Part shown: piece after piece, positions 29,959 to 38,660 of the stretch
Numbering within the stretch: position 1 is the stretch's first letter
Layout: the number at the start of each line of letters is the position of its first letter
From: Aliiroseovarius sp. PrR006
Lineage (GTDB): Bacteria > Pseudomonadota > Alphaproteobacteria > Rhodobacterales > Rhodobacteraceae
Assembly (NCBI RefSeq): GCF_010500215.1
Contig: NZ_JAAGOY010000004.1
Location: forward strand, 372,001-436,000
Length of the DNA: 64,000 nucleotides
Reading direction: 5' to 3'
Notes under the pieces: model-generated
The model's database searches: none
What the model saw: the letters and a program-made list of their open reading frames with translations, nothing else
Told to the model about the DNA's origin: nothing
Translations under genes and position numbers: made by a program

Positions 29959-31146
29959 TCAGTTTTTATTGGCGAGGATTTCGCGGGCGACCTTACGTCC
30001 CATCTGGTCAGCGGCCAGTACATTATCAAGGGTCATGGTGGTGTGGATCAGGCTGACATTTCCGTCAAGACGGGTCAGCGTGTCTTCCACCAGCCCGGCC
30101 ATGTCCATGAAACCGATCTGGCCCGCAATGAAGCCGTCCAGCGCAATTTCTTTGGCGGCGTTGAACACGGCGCCTGACAGACCGCCTGCCGCCATGACCT
30201 CGCGGGCAAGGCGCAGGGCGGGATAGCGTGTCTCGTCTGGGGCGCGGAATTCCAGCGTGGCAACCTTGGCCAGATCCAGCCGCTCGACGGGCAGATCGCG
30301 GCGTTCGGGCCAGTGCAGTGCATAGCCGATGGCATGGCGCATATCCGGCGCGCCCAGATGGGCCATCAAAGCCCCATCGTTGAAGCCAACCAGCGCGTGG
30401 ACCAGGCTTTGCGGATGCACCAGAACCTCGATCTGGCTGGGGTCGATCTGGAAGAACTCTTTGGTCTCAATGACTTCCAGCGCCTTGTTGAACATCGAGG
30501 CACTATCGATGGTGATCCGCTGCCCCATGTCCCAGTTTGGATGTGCGCTGGCCTGTGCCAGCGTTGCCGTGGCCAGCTTTTCCAGCGGCCAATCGCGGAA
30601 CGCGCCGCCTGAGGCAGTGATGATGATCCGCTCGACAGCGTCCATATCCTCGCCCACAAGCCCTTGAAAAACGGCGGAGTGTTCACTGTCCACGGGCAAG
30701 ATCCGAGAATGGTGCGCCTGCGCGGTCGCCATGATGAGCGGCCCGGCGGTCACTAGGCTTTCCTTGTTGGCGAGCGCAAGCGTGGCGCGTGCTTCCAAGG
30801 CGCGCAGACCGGGCAAAAGTCCAGCGGCGCCAACAATCGAGGACATGACCCAGTCACAGGGGCGCGTGGCCGCTTCTTCGATGGCAGAAGCGCCTGCAGC
30901 GGCCTCGACACCGCTACCAGACAGCGCCTCTTTCAGCGCGGGCAGCTTGTCTTCATGTGCAGTGATGGCGATGTCGGCACGCAGCTCGATGGCGTCTTTG
31001 GCCAGCTGCGTGACGTTGTGCCCCCCGGTAAGCGCGACCACGTCATAAGCGTCGGCATCACGTCGGATCAGGTCAATCGTGGATTGCCCGATTGACCCCG
31101 TTGACCCGAAGATCGAAATGCGGCGTGTGCCCGTTTCTGTAGTCAT
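29959..31146 (-). CDS. dxr: 1-deoxy-D-xylulose 5-phosphate reductoisomerase
   Basis: Dxr makes 2-C-methyl-D-erythritol 4-phosphate, the committed step of the non-mevalonate isoprenoid pathway. The 395 residues start with the NADPH-binding GSTGSIGQST (14-23). LALANKESLV near residue 120, PVDSEHSAVFQ near 157 and ITASGGAFRDW near 182 form the metal and substrate site. It lies 10 bases downstream of cdsA and 42 bases upstream of rseP. Confidence 0.97.
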   Translation of the reverse strand: MTTETGTRRISIFGSTGSIGQSTIDLIRRDADAYDVVALTGGHNVTQLAKDAIELRADIAITAHEDKLPALKEALSGSGVEAAAGASAIEEAATRPCDWVMSSIVGAAGLLPGLRALEARATLALANKESLVTAGPLIMATAQAHHSRILPVDSEHSAVFQGLVGEDMDAVERIIITASGGAFRDWPLEKLATATLAQASAHPNWDMGQRITIDSASMFNKALEVIETKEFFQIDPSQIEVLVHPQSLVHALVGFNDGALMAHLGAPDMRHAIGYALHWPERRDLPVERLDLAKVATLEFRAPDETRYPALRLAREVMAAGGLSGAVFNAAKEIALDGFIAGQIGFMDMAGLVEDTLTRLDGNVSLIHTTMTLDNVLAADQMGRKVAREILANKN

Positions 31147-31155
31147 GCCCTGCCC

Positions 31156-31965
31156 TTAGCCAGCAAAAATCAGCGACCCAGCGCCCGTCAAAAGGGCCAA
31201 AGCCCCCGCAGCGCCAATCATGGCATCGAAACGGTCCAGCACACCTCCGTGTCCTGGGATCAGGTTCGAGCTGTCCTTAACGCCAACCTTCCGCTTGATG
31301 GCGCTTTGAACGATATCCCCCATCTGGCCTGCAAAAGCGATGAATGGGAAAGCTAGCGCGTCGACTACCGAAAATTTGCCAAGCGCCATACCGATCAGGC
31401 CCAGGATTAACGCGCCGACCCATCCTGCAATCGTCCCCGACCAGGTTTTCTTGGGGCTGACACGCGGCCAGAACTTTTTGCCGCCGATCATGCGCCCGGC
31501 AAAATATCCGGCGACGTCCGAGATGATGATGATCAGGATGAACCAGACCAAGGCAGCCCCCGGTCCCATAGATAGAAAGCCCAGCCCGGCGAGCATGATC
31601 AAAAGCCCATAAGAGAAGAACAGGACGCGATGCTGGCTGGCCAGAATTGCCCCCATGACCGGGGCAACGAACAGAGCCGCGATCTGGGGCGACAGGATAA
31701 CATTGGGCGCGTTGATTGGACCAAAGCTGCTTAGGAAAATCCCGGCTGCTGCTGCCAAGCCCACAACAATGGGCAATGCCGTAGGTGTAGGGTTCAGAAG
31801 ACGCCCGAACTCCCACATACACAGGCCGATTACGACAATGATCAGTGCCTGGTACACCGCCCCGCCGATCCAAATTGCAGAAATTGCTATGCCAGCCATC
31901 GCGATGGCCGACAAAACGCGCGGCGCCAGATCGGCCCATTTCGAGGAAGATGCTTCAGAATTCAT
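31156..31965 (-). CDS. cdsA: phosphatidate cytidylyltransferase CdsA
   Basis: The 269-residue protein, with about seven membrane segments, converts phosphatidic acid and CTP to CDP-diacylglycerol. The family signature is complete near the C-terminus: KDSSNLIPGHGGVLDRFDA. The ATG has CTCCAAATG context after the uppS stop with a 59-base gap, so the genes are likely co-transcribed. Confidence 0.95.
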   Translation of the reverse strand: MNSEASSSKWADLAPRVLSAIAMAGIAISAIWIGGAVYQALIIVVIGLCMWEFGRLLNPTPTALPIVVGLAAAAGIFLSSFGPINAPNVILSPQIAALFVAPVMGAILASQHRVLFFSYGLLIMLAGLGFLSMGPGAALVWFILIIIISDVAGYFAGRMIGGKKFWPRVSPKKTWSGTIAGWVGALILGLIGMALGKFSVVDALAFPFIAFAGQMGDIVQSAIKRKVGVKDSSNLIPGHGGVLDRFDAMIGAAGALALLTGAGSLIFAG

Positions 31966-32024
31966 TTGGAGGTTATCGCATTGCGTGGGCTGGGTCTCAA
32001 GTCAAAGTAGGGCCCATACCCCAC

Positions 32025-32765
32025 CTATTCTGCGGCGGGTTTGACTGTCCCGAACCGTCGGTCACGGTTTGAAAAGCGAGCGATGACATCGGCAAACACC
32101 TCAGACGTGAAGTCCGGCCAGAGCGTTTCGATGAAATCGTACTCAGCATAGGCGGATTGCCAGAGGAGAAAATTTGAGACGCGCATCTCGCCTGAAGTGC
32201 GAATGACCAGATCGGGATCCGGTAAAATGCTTGTATCCAAGTAGCTTGCGATGGTTTCTTCATCCACCGCCTCTGGCGATAGTGCACCACTGGCGATGTC
32301 TTGTGCCATGCGCTTCGAAGCGCGGGCCAGTTCATCACGGCCGCCATAGTTCAGAGCGATGGTCAGATTCATATGGTCATTGTGACCTGTCATTCCCTCC
32401 AACTCGTCCATCAACTTGATCAGCTTTTTATCAAGCCGGCTGCGATCCCCGATGAAACGGACGCGCACGCCCTCTTCGACCAGCGCACGGGCTTCCTTGG
32501 TGATGTAGCGGCGGAACAGATTCATCAGCCCGGTGACTTCAGTCTCCGAGCGTTTCCAGTTCTCGGTCGAGAAGGCAAAAATGGTCAGGTATTTGACGCC
32601 CAGATCTGGACAAGCGCGCACGATCTCGCGTACGCGCTTGGCCCCGGCACGGTGTCCGAATAAGCGAGGTTGACCACGGCGCTGCGCCCAGCGACCATTG
32701 CCGTCCATGATGATGGCAACGTGCCGCGGCGATGTTGCCTCGGCTTGTATGCTCATCTTGTTCAT
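32025..32765 (-). CDS. uppS: isoprenyl (undecaprenyl) diphosphate synthase
   Basis: UppS makes the C55 lipid carrier for peptidoglycan and O-antigen. The cis-prenyltransferase signature HVAIIMDGNGRWA carries the catalytic Asp; GAKRVREIV, FAFSTENW and the C-terminal ALNYGGRDEL follow. The start is uncertain: ATG at 32765 (246 residues, GGTGG upstream), TTG at 32783 or a second ATG at 32753 are possible. It lies between frr and cdsA. Confidence 0.95.
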   Translation of the reverse strand: MNKMSIQAEATSPRHVAIIMDGNGRWAQRRGQPRLFGHRAGAKRVREIVRACPDLGVKYLTIFAFSTENWKRSETEVTGLMNLFRRYITKEARALVEEGVRVRFIGDRSRLDKKLIKLMDELEGMTGHNDHMNLTIALNYGGRDELARASKRMAQDIASGALSPEAVDEETIASYLDTSILPDPDLVIRTSGEMRVSNFLLWQSAYAEYDFIETLWPDFTSEVFADVIARFSNRDRRFGTVKPAAE

Positions 32766-32803
32766 GTTCACCACCAAATCCAATACCTTTAAAAAAACAG
32801 GAC

Positions 32804-32837
32804 CCTGCAGGATCAGACCTGCAGGATCAGACCTGCA
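32804..32837. repeat. 14-bp tandem repeat at the 3' end of frr
   Basis: The unit CCTGCAGGATCAGA occurs at 32804-32817 and 32818-32831, followed by a partial third copy (CCTGCA). On the minus strand it duplicates the frr stop-codon region, giving an extra in-line stop copy just downstream. It looks like a recent slippage duplication. Confidence 0.8.
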
Positions 32838-33390
32838 TGATCTCTTCCTGTTTGGTTTCCAAGGCCTTGTCCACGACGCCTACAAATTTGTCGGTCAGTT
32901 CCTGTACTTCATCCGACCACATCTTGGCATCGTCTTCGGACATGTTGTCCTTACCTTTTTTGATCTGCTGCATACCGTCCTGACGCACGTTGCGCACCGC
33001 GACACGGGCGTGTTCGGCATATTGCGCGGCCACGCGAGTCAGCTCGCGGCGACGTTCTTCGTTCAGCTCGGGGATCGGCAGCATGATGATCGTGCCGTTA
33101 AGCTGTGGGTTGATGCCCAGACCGCTTTCGCGAATGGCTTTCTCGACCGCCTGAACCATGCTTTTGTCCCAAACGTTCACTGTCACCATACGCGGTTCGG
33201 GCACGTTCACAGTGCCAACTTGGTTCAAAGGGGTACGCTGGCCATAGGCTTCAACAGTGATCGGGTCCAGCATCGCGGCCGAGGCCCGCCCCGTGCGCAG
33301 CGATGCAAATTCGGTTCTCAGTGCGCCAATCGCGCCTTCCATCCGGCGTTCCAGATCGTCGATATCCAGTTCAAACTCTTCATCAGCCAT
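32827..33390 (-). CDS. frr: ribosome recycling factor
   Basis: The 187-residue RRF splits post-termination ribosomes with EF-G. It shows the helical arm pattern [19 protein letters not shown] near residue 30 and [15 protein letters not shown] near 143. Length is normal. The upstream gene is pyrH (149-base gap), the standard order. Confidence 0.97.
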   Translation of the reverse strand: MADEEFELDIDDLERRMEGAIGALRTEFASLRTGRASAAMLDPITVEAYGQRTPLNQVGTVNVPEPRMVTVNVWDKSMVQAVEKAIRESGLGINPQLNGTIIMLPIPELNEERRRELTRVAAQYAEHARVAVRNVRQDGMQQIKKGKDNMSEDDAKMWSDEVQELTDKFVGVVDKALETKQEEIMQV

Positions 33391-33454
33391 CGCTCGGCAT
33401 TCCCTTCGTCTTTCAAGCTCTTATCGTTAATGAGCATGTTTTGCCCGGTATAAC

Positions 33455-33499
33455 GCCACCGCCCCCCAATTGTATAGATCAGGCTCTACCAGCGGTGGC
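33455..33499. other. long-range inverted repeat between pyrH and frr
   Basis: GCCACCGC (33455-33462) and GCGGTGGC (33492-33499) are perfect inverted repeats with a 29-base spacer in the 149-base pyrH-frr gap. There is no T-tract on the minus strand; it may be a weak attenuator or stability element. Confidence 0.3.
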
Positions 33500-33539
33500 A
33501 AAGATTAATTTATGGGCAATAATCCGCCCTTATGCGCGG

Positions 33540-34292
33540 TTAGCCCCCTACGCGTGTGTAGGTACCCTGCCCGTCCAGAATACCACGGAACCCACCCGGT
33601 TCATCCAGCGAAAACACGATGATCGGCAGGTTGTTGTCGCGGGCCAGTGCGATGGCCGAGGCGTCCATGACGCCCAAACGCTTGGCTAGCACATCGTCAT
33701 AAGACACGGTGTCATAACGGACGGCGTCGTCGTTCTTGACCGGGTCCTTATCGTATACGCCATCTACTTTCGTGCCCTTGAAAATGGCTTCGCATGCCAT
33801 TTCGTTGGCGCGCAGCGTGGCGGCGGTGTCCGTGGTGAAGTAAGGATTGCCGGTGCCGGCGGCGAAGATGCAGACACGCTTTTTCTCAAGGTGGCGTACT
33901 GCGCGGCGGCGAATGTAGGGCTCACAAACCTGATCCATCGGAATGGCCGAGATCACGCGGGTAAACACACCTAGACCTTCCAGTGCGGATTGCATCGCCA
34001 GCGCATTCATCACCGTGGCCAGCATCCCCATATAGTCTGCCGTGGTGCGTTCCATCCCCTGCGCCGAGCCCTGAAGCCCACGGAAAATGTTGCCGCCGCC
34101 GATCACCATGCAGATCTCGACGCCCATGTCGTGCACCGTTTTCACTTCGCGGGCGATGCGTTCGACCGTCGGCGGGTTCAGGCCGAACCCCTGGTCGCCC
34201 ATCAGGGCCTCGCCCGAGATTTTCAGCATGACACGTTTATAGGTCGGCTCCGGGATTTCACCCTCTGCCGTGGTCTGGGCCTGATCACTCAT
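33540..34292 (-). CDS. pyrH: uridylate kinase
   Basis: PyrH phosphorylates UMP to UDP. From the ATG at 34292 the protein has 250 residues; the family N-terminus [15 protein letters not shown] follows a short variable stretch. GGGNIFRG near residue 70 and [13 protein letters not shown] near 143 are conserved in the hexameric bacterial enzyme. It heads the pyrH-frr-uppS-cdsA-dxr-rseP block and is divergent from miaA. Confidence 0.97.
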   Translation of the reverse strand: MSDQAQTTAEGEIPEPTYKRVMLKISGEALMGDQGFGLNPPTVERIAREVKTVHDMGVEICMVIGGGNIFRGLQGSAQGMERTTADYMGMLATVMNALAMQSALEGLGVFTRVISAIPMDQVCEPYIRRRAVRHLEKKRVCIFAAGTGNPYFTTDTAATLRANEMACEAIFKGTKVDGVYDKDPVKNDDAVRYDTVSYDDVLAKRLGVMDASAIALARDNNLPIIVFSLDEPGGFRGILDGQGTYTRVGG

Positions 34293-34405
34293 CTGTTGCC
34301 ACTCTCTGATTGTCGTGATTGTGTTGCCCGGCAATTTGACCGATTAGGGCCGGATGATCAATGAGCGATCCGCCCCGGGCCTCAAAAAAGTAAGGACTAC
34401 AGCAC

Positions 34406-35314
34406 GTGTCGACCGCGCAAGACAGCATCATGGAACTGGCCCGTCAGGTGGGGCCCGATCAGCCGGTCCTGATCGCTGGCGCGACCGCGTCGGGCAAGTC
34501 TGCGCTGGCATTGGCCATCGCGGAAGCCTCGGGCGGGGTGATCGTGAACGCCGATGCGCTGCAGGTGTTTGAAAACTGGCGCGTGGTGACCGCGCGTCCG
34601 TCACCGGAGGATGAGGCCCGCGCGCCGCATCTTCTGTATGGGCATATTCCGGGGGATCAGGACTATTCCGTGGGGCATTGGCTGCGCGAAGTTGGGCCGA
34701 TCCTGCAAGGCACTCAACGTCCCATTATTGTGGGTGGAACAGGCTTGAATCTGACCGCACTGACCGAGGGCCTGGCTGACATCCCTCTGACCCCACCCGC
34801 TATCCGCAAAGAGGGCGAGGCTCGTTTTGCCGAAGGCGGTTTGCCTGCCCTACTGGCCGATCTGGACTCGGACACATTGGCCCGTATCGACACAAGAAAC
34901 CCCGCCCGCGTCGCCCGTGCATGGGAGGTGCAGCACACCACCGGTCGTGGACTGGCCAGTTGGCAGGACGACACCCCGCCGCCGCTTTTACCCCTCTCGT
35001 CTACGTGCGCCTTCCATCTGGACGCCGAGCGCGATTGGCTACGCGACCGAATAGAACGGCGCTTCGACATCATGTTGAGCGAAGGCGCGCTAGAGGAAGC
35101 TCGTCGAAGCCTCGCCACTTGGGATCCCAAAGCGCCCTCCTCCAAAGCCATCGGTGCGCCAGAGCTGATCGCCCATCTACAAGGCAAGACGTCCCTAGAC
35201 GAAGCGCGCGAAGCGGCCATCATCGCAAGCCAGCAATACGCCAAACGCCAACGCACCTGGTTCCGCAAGCGGATGCGGAACTGGCAAGTGATTCCCCTTG
35301 GGACGGATCGCTGA
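34406..35314 (+). CDS. miaA: tRNA dimethylallyltransferase MiaA
   Basis: MiaA prenylates A37 of tRNAs reading UNN codons. The 302-residue protein begins at a GTG with TAAGGA upstream. It shows the P-loop GATASGKS (25-32), DALQVF near 51, and [10 protein letters not shown] near 110. The DMAPP it uses comes from the non-mevalonate pathway to which the nearby dxr contributes. Confidence 0.95.
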   Translation: MSTAQDSIMELARQVGPDQPVLIAGATASGKSALALAIAEASGGVIVNADALQVFENWRVVTARPSPEDEARAPHLLYGHIPGDQDYSVGHWLREVGPILQGTQRPIIVGGTGLNLTALTEGLADIPLTPPAIRKEGEARFAEGGLPALLADLDSDTLARIDTRNPARVARAWEVQHTTGRGLASWQDDTPPPLLPLSSTCAFHLDAERDWLRDRIERRFDIMLSEGALEEARRSLATWDPKAPSSKAIGAPELIAHLQGKTSLDEAREAAIIASQQYAKRQRTWFRKRMRNWQVIPLGTDR

Positions 35315-35463
35315 CATCCGACTTATCCACAGGCTGATTTCTACTCTTGTGGAAAACCCTGTGGAAAAGTTGTAAACTGTCAAAAATACTGAGACAGGTC
35401 GAACAGAGTAAGCTAGCGATTGAGCGGTAAGGTAATTCTACTGGCTGCTGTGATTGTGTTCTT

Positions 35464-36270
35464 ATGACTGATACGACCCACCCGGATTCCTCGTTTCGTG
35501 CCCTGCCAATTGCCCGTCTGGGCGTCGGCGGTCGATGGCGCACCGAGGCGATGCGATCTTACGGTGCACCGGTCCTGTTGTGGTTTACGCGTGGGCAGGG
35601 GCGCATAACCATCAATGGCGTGACCTCTGGCTACGGTCCGCATAACTGCATCTTTCTTCCTGCTGGTACCATGCACGGGTTCGAGATGAGCAGTCAGGTC
35701 GCTGGAACGATCATCGTGTTTCCGCAAGACAGTGAAGTTCAACTTGGGCTTCCACGAGATTCCGTTCATTTGCGCTTGCGCGATGCAGACCGGCAGATCG
35801 AACTCAGCAACCTTGTCGACAACCTGCAGCGCGAGATGGAAAAGGGCACCGCGCGGGCCAGCCGTGCCATGATGTGTCATGCCGGGCTGATCTCGGTTTG
35901 GTTGGATCGCCAACTAGAGGCGCTGGACGAGGATGAAGTGAAGCACAAATCCGGGCAGAGACTGGTCAATGCCTTCACCGCGCTTGTCGAACAGGATTTC
36001 CACAGCGCGAAAACCGTGCGGGATTATGCGGCTGAGCTTGGCATCACACCCACACACCTATCGCGCGTATGCAATAATGCCTGCGGGCGTCCGGCCTCGG
36101 TCATTTTGCAGGACCGCGTGACTTATGAAGCGCGGCGTTTGCTGACTGAAACCCGCGTGCCGATCAAAGACATCGCGGCATCACTTGGCTTTACCTCGGC
36201 GGCTTACTTTACAAGGTCCTTTCAGAAGCAAACCGGACAGACACCTTCAGCCTTCCGTAAACGGGGGTAA
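35464..36270 (+). CDS. AraC-family transcriptional regulator
   Basis: The 268-residue protein has an N-terminal cupin-like domain (about 30-90: LLWFTRGQGRITINGV) and a C-terminal pair of helix-turn-helix motifs (about 170-265), with the AraC signature ending IAASLGFTSAAYFTRSFQKQ. The ligand is unknown. It is transcribed toward the VOC and ABM genes, which it may control, but no operator was identified. Confidence 0.9.
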   Translation: MTDTTHPDSSFRALPIARLGVGGRWRTEAMRSYGAPVLLWFTRGQGRITINGVTSGYGPHNCIFLPAGTMHGFEMSSQVAGTIIVFPQDSEVQLGLPRDSVHLRLRDADRQIELSNLVDNLQREMEKGTARASRAMMCHAGLISVWLDRQLEALDEDEVKHKSGQRLVNAFTALVEQDFHSAKTVRDYAAELGITPTHLSRVCNNACGRPASVILQDRVTYEARRLLTETRVPIKDIAASLGFTSAAYFTRSFQKQTGQTPSAFRKRG

Positions 36271-36361
36271 GCAGCGCCCTGCCCTTCGTTGGTCTTTCAC
36301 ACAGTAATCGTTGCAAATGAAATGAATGTTGTGTATATCCACCGTCAATAGGAGGACGCCC

Positions 36362-36904
36362 ATGAAAATCGAACAGATTCACCACGTCGCGTATCGTTGC
36401 AAGGACGCGAAAGAGACCGTCGAATGGTACGGTAAAATGTTGAACATGGATTTCATTTTGGCCATTGCCGAAAACCATGTGCCGTCAACCCACGAGCCTG
36501 ACCCGTATATGCACGTGTTCTTGGACGCTGGGAACGCGAACGTATTGGCGTTTTTCGAGCTGCCCACCAAGCCGGAAATGGGCCGTGACCCGAACACGCC
36601 AATCTGGGTGCAACACATTGCATTCAAGGTGAAGGATCGCGCGGAACTGATTGAATTCAAAGAGCATCTAGAAGCCAATGGCGTCGATGTTCTGGGCGTG
36701 ACCGATCACTCGATCTTCCATTCGATCTATTTCTTCGATCCAAACGGACACCGCGTTGAGCTGGCCTGCCCCGATCCCGAGGAAGAAGCCATGCTGAAGC
36801 GCATGGACGAAGTGAAATGGGACATGCTGAACGAATGGTCGGAAACCAAACGCGCGCCCAAGCACGCAGAATGGCTGCATAAGAAAGAACTGTCAGACGT
36901 CTAA
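36362..36904 (+). CDS. VOC-family (glyoxalase/dioxygenase superfamily) protein
   Basis: The 180-residue protein starts at 36362 with a perfect AGGAGG upstream. The vicinal oxygen chelate fold is shown by IHHVAYRCKD (metal His near residue 8), WVQHIAFKV in the second half and FFDPNGHRVELAC with a metal-binding Glu. The family includes dioxygenases, glyoxalases and resistance proteins; the reaction here is unknown. The ABM gene follows after 65 bases, which suggests a shared metabolic role. Confidence 0.88.
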   Translation: MKIEQIHHVAYRCKDAKETVEWYGKMLNMDFILAIAENHVPSTHEPDPYMHVFLDAGNANVLAFFELPTKPEMGRDPNTPIWVQHIAFKVKDRAELIEFKEHLEANGVDVLGVTDHSIFHSIYFFDPNGHRVELACPDPEEEAMLKRMDEVKWDMLNEWSETKRAPKHAEWLHKKELSDV

Positions 36905-36941
36905 GTGATAGGGCTGACGTAAAGCTTCGATTGATTTATGC

Positions 36942-36971
36942 ATGGGCGTATCTTTGAAAGGATGCGCCCAT
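36942..36971 (+). promoter_or_regulatory. hairpin enclosing the ABM gene start
   Basis: ATGGGCGTATC (36942-36952) pairs with GATGCGCCCAT (36961-36971), 10 Watson-Crick pairs and one G-U, around the loop TTTGAAAG. The 3' arm includes the first two bases of the ABM start codon, and the ribosome site AAAGGA (36957-36962) straddles loop and stem. It could limit translation or act as a switch. Confidence 0.5.
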
Positions 36972-37323
36972 GTCTTTTGACGAAATCCGTTTCGCCCCCC
37001 TACCCGAGCCGCCCTATTACGCGGTGATTTTCACCAATCAACTGACATCGACGGTGCAAGGCTATGAACAGATGGCTGACAAGATGGTTGAACTGGCTGA
37101 ACAGCAGGACGGCTATATCGGCGTCGAAAGCACGCGTGATGCGTTCGGGGTTGGGATCACCGTGTCCTATTGGCGAGACGAGTCCGCGATTTCCGCGTGG
37201 AAAGCGGATGTTGCTCATCTGATGGCGCAAAAACTTGGGAAGACACGGTGGTACGCGCAGTATCACCTGCGCGTCGCAAAGGTCGAACGCGCCTATTCCG
37301 GACCTGAAGGACGAGATATCTAG
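36970..37323 (+). CDS. antibiotic biosynthesis monooxygenase (ABM) domain protein
   Basis: The 117-residue single-domain protein has the ABM ferredoxin-like pattern: YYAVIFTNQL, then MVELAEQQDGYIGVES and ITVSYWRDESAISAWK. Members act as cofactor-free monooxygenases or haem-degrading enzymes, but many are uncharacterised. The start codon lies in a strong hairpin. Its stop shares a CTAG palindrome with the convergent lytic transglycosylase gene (4-base overlap). Confidence 0.85.
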   Translation: MSFDEIRFAPLPEPPYYAVIFTNQLTSTVQGYEQMADKMVELAEQQDGYIGVESTRDAFGVGITVSYWRDESAISAWKADVAHLMAQKLGKTRWYAQYHLRVAKVERAYSGPEGRDI

Positions 37324-37928
37324 CTGCCGAGAATGGCTTTCACGTAACCTTGAGTTTCTTTGTAGGGCGGAACGCCATTGTATTTGGCGACCGCCTCGGG
37401 ACCCGCATTATAGGCTGCAAGGGCAAGGCGCCACGAGCGGAACCTGTCATATTGCTGACGCAGATAACGTGCGCCGCCTTCTAGGTTTTGCGTTGGATTC
37501 CATGGGTCTACGCCAAGTTTTCGGGCGGTAAACGGCATCAACTGCGCAAGCCCGATAGCGCCTGCGTGGCTTTTTGCCTTGGGATTCCAACCGCTTTCCT
37601 GCTGCACCAGACGCAAAAACAGATCCTCGGGAATCCCATGCTGTCGGGCAGCTGCTTGCGCGATCGGTAAGAACTGGCCTTTATAGTTCCCCGAATAACT
37701 GGGAATGCCATAGCTCGTTGGCGTTGTCGGGGCGTTTGGTGTCAGCTTGATCGAGTTTGAATACTGCTGGGCCGCCCGCGTATCCAGCACACCCACCTGA
37801 GACTTGAAGGTGCTGCGCCCGCCCGAACTGCCAAACAGACTCTCTGCTGTCGCCATATTTTGTGGCGCTTCCATAGCGAGGACTGCAACAATGCTTAGCC
37901 CAGCAATGGTAAAAACTCTTTGGCGCAA
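37320..37928 (-). CDS. lytic transglycosylase, SLT domain
   Basis: The frame is open to 38021, but a TTG at 37928 (GGAG close upstream) gives a conventional signal peptide LRQRVFTIAGLSIVAVLA, so I prefer it (about 202 residues). The SLT domain occupies the C-terminal half: LRLVQQESGWNPKAKS with catalytic Glu, AIGLAQLMPFTA and LALAAYNAGPEAV. It cleaves peptidoglycan between MurNAc and GlcNAc in the periplasm. The true start needs experiment. Confidence 0.88.
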   Translation of the reverse strand: MRQRVFTIAGLSIVAVLAMEAPQNMATAESLFGSSGGRSTFKSQVGVLDTRAAQQYSNSIKLTPNAPTTPTSYGIPSYSGNYKGQFLPIAQAAARQHGIPEDLFLRLVQQESGWNPKAKSHAGAIGLAQLMPFTARKLGVDPWNPTQNLEGGARYLRQQYDRFRSWRLALAAYNAGPEAVAKYNGVPPYKETQGYVKAILGS

Positions 37929-38062
37929 TGCTCCGCCCCCAGCTTGAATACGATGCCAATATAGGTGCTGGATGTCCGTCTGGGAAGTGCCGTGCGACCA
38001 ATCGCGCAAAACTAAGCGCACTCGCAGTTTCGCCTGACAGAAATCACGTTTCTCTTGCCCGT

Positions 38063-38079
38063 ATATGGTGTAACCATAT
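38063..38079. promoter_or_regulatory. perfect inverted repeat upstream of ssb
   Basis: ATATGGT-GTA-ACCATAT lies 30 bases before the ssb ATG. The symmetry and position suggest a repressor operator or transcript hairpin. It does not match the alphaproteobacterial LexA box (GAAC-N7-GAAC). Confidence 0.4.
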
Positions 38080-38108
38080 GGCCCAATCTAGAATCGAAAG
38101 GACGCAGG

Positions 38109-38624
38109 ATGGCAGGTTCGCTTAACAAGGTCATGCTTATTGGTAATCTGGGTGCAGATCCCGAGGTACGGACCTTCCAGAACGGTGGCAAAGTGTGCAA
38201 CCTGCGCATTGCAACCTCGGAAACCTGGAAAGACCGCAACACTGGCGAGCGTCGCGAAAAGACCGAATGGCACACCGTGTCGGTCTTCTCGGAAGGTCTG
38301 GTGCGCGTATGTGAGCAGTTCCTCCGCAAGGGCTCGAAGGTCTATGTCGAAGGTCAACTGCAAACCCGCAAGTGGCAAGACCAATCCGGCAACGACCGCT
38401 ACTCGACCGAAGTTGTGCTACAAGGGTTCAACGGCACGCTGACCATGCTGGATGGTCGCAGCGGTGGCCAAGGCGGTGGTGGCCAAGGTGGCGGCGGCTA
38501 TGGTGGCGGCGCTGGCGGAGGTTACGGTGGCGGCAATCAGGGCGGTGGCTTTGGTGGCGGCGGTCAAGGTGGGGGCGGTTCAGCCCCGGCTGGCGGCGGT
38601 TTCGACGACGAAATCCCGTTCTAA
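38109..38624 (+). CDS. ssb: single-stranded DNA-binding protein
   Basis: The 171-residue SSB starts [21 protein letters not shown] at 38109, with AAAGGA upstream. The OB fold runs to about residue 110, followed by a Gly-rich linker of GGGG, GGY and GGN units, and the acidic tip DDEIPF that recruits repair and replication proteins. The linker DNA is low-complexity (GGTGGC repeats). Confidence 0.97.
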   Translation: MAGSLNKVMLIGNLGADPEVRTFQNGGKVCNLRIATSETWKDRNTGERREKTEWHTVSVFSEGLVRVCEQFLRKGSKVYVEGQLQTRKWQDQSGNDRYSTEVVLQGFNGTLTMLDGRSGGQGGGGQGGGGYGGGAGGGYGGGNQGGGFGGGGQGGGGSAPAGGGFDDEIPF

Positions 38625-38660
38625 GACACACAGAATACACACAAAACAAGGAGGCGCACG

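Noticed and set aside
35315-35463. TGTGGAAAA-like words near 35340-35370 as DnaA boxes or an origin
   Set aside because: They do not match TTATCCACA arranged in arrays, and no dnaA, dnaN or parAB genes are nearby.
38452-38600. GGTGGC repeat tract as a possible repeat array
   Set aside because: It is the low-complexity coding sequence of the Gly-rich SSB linker.
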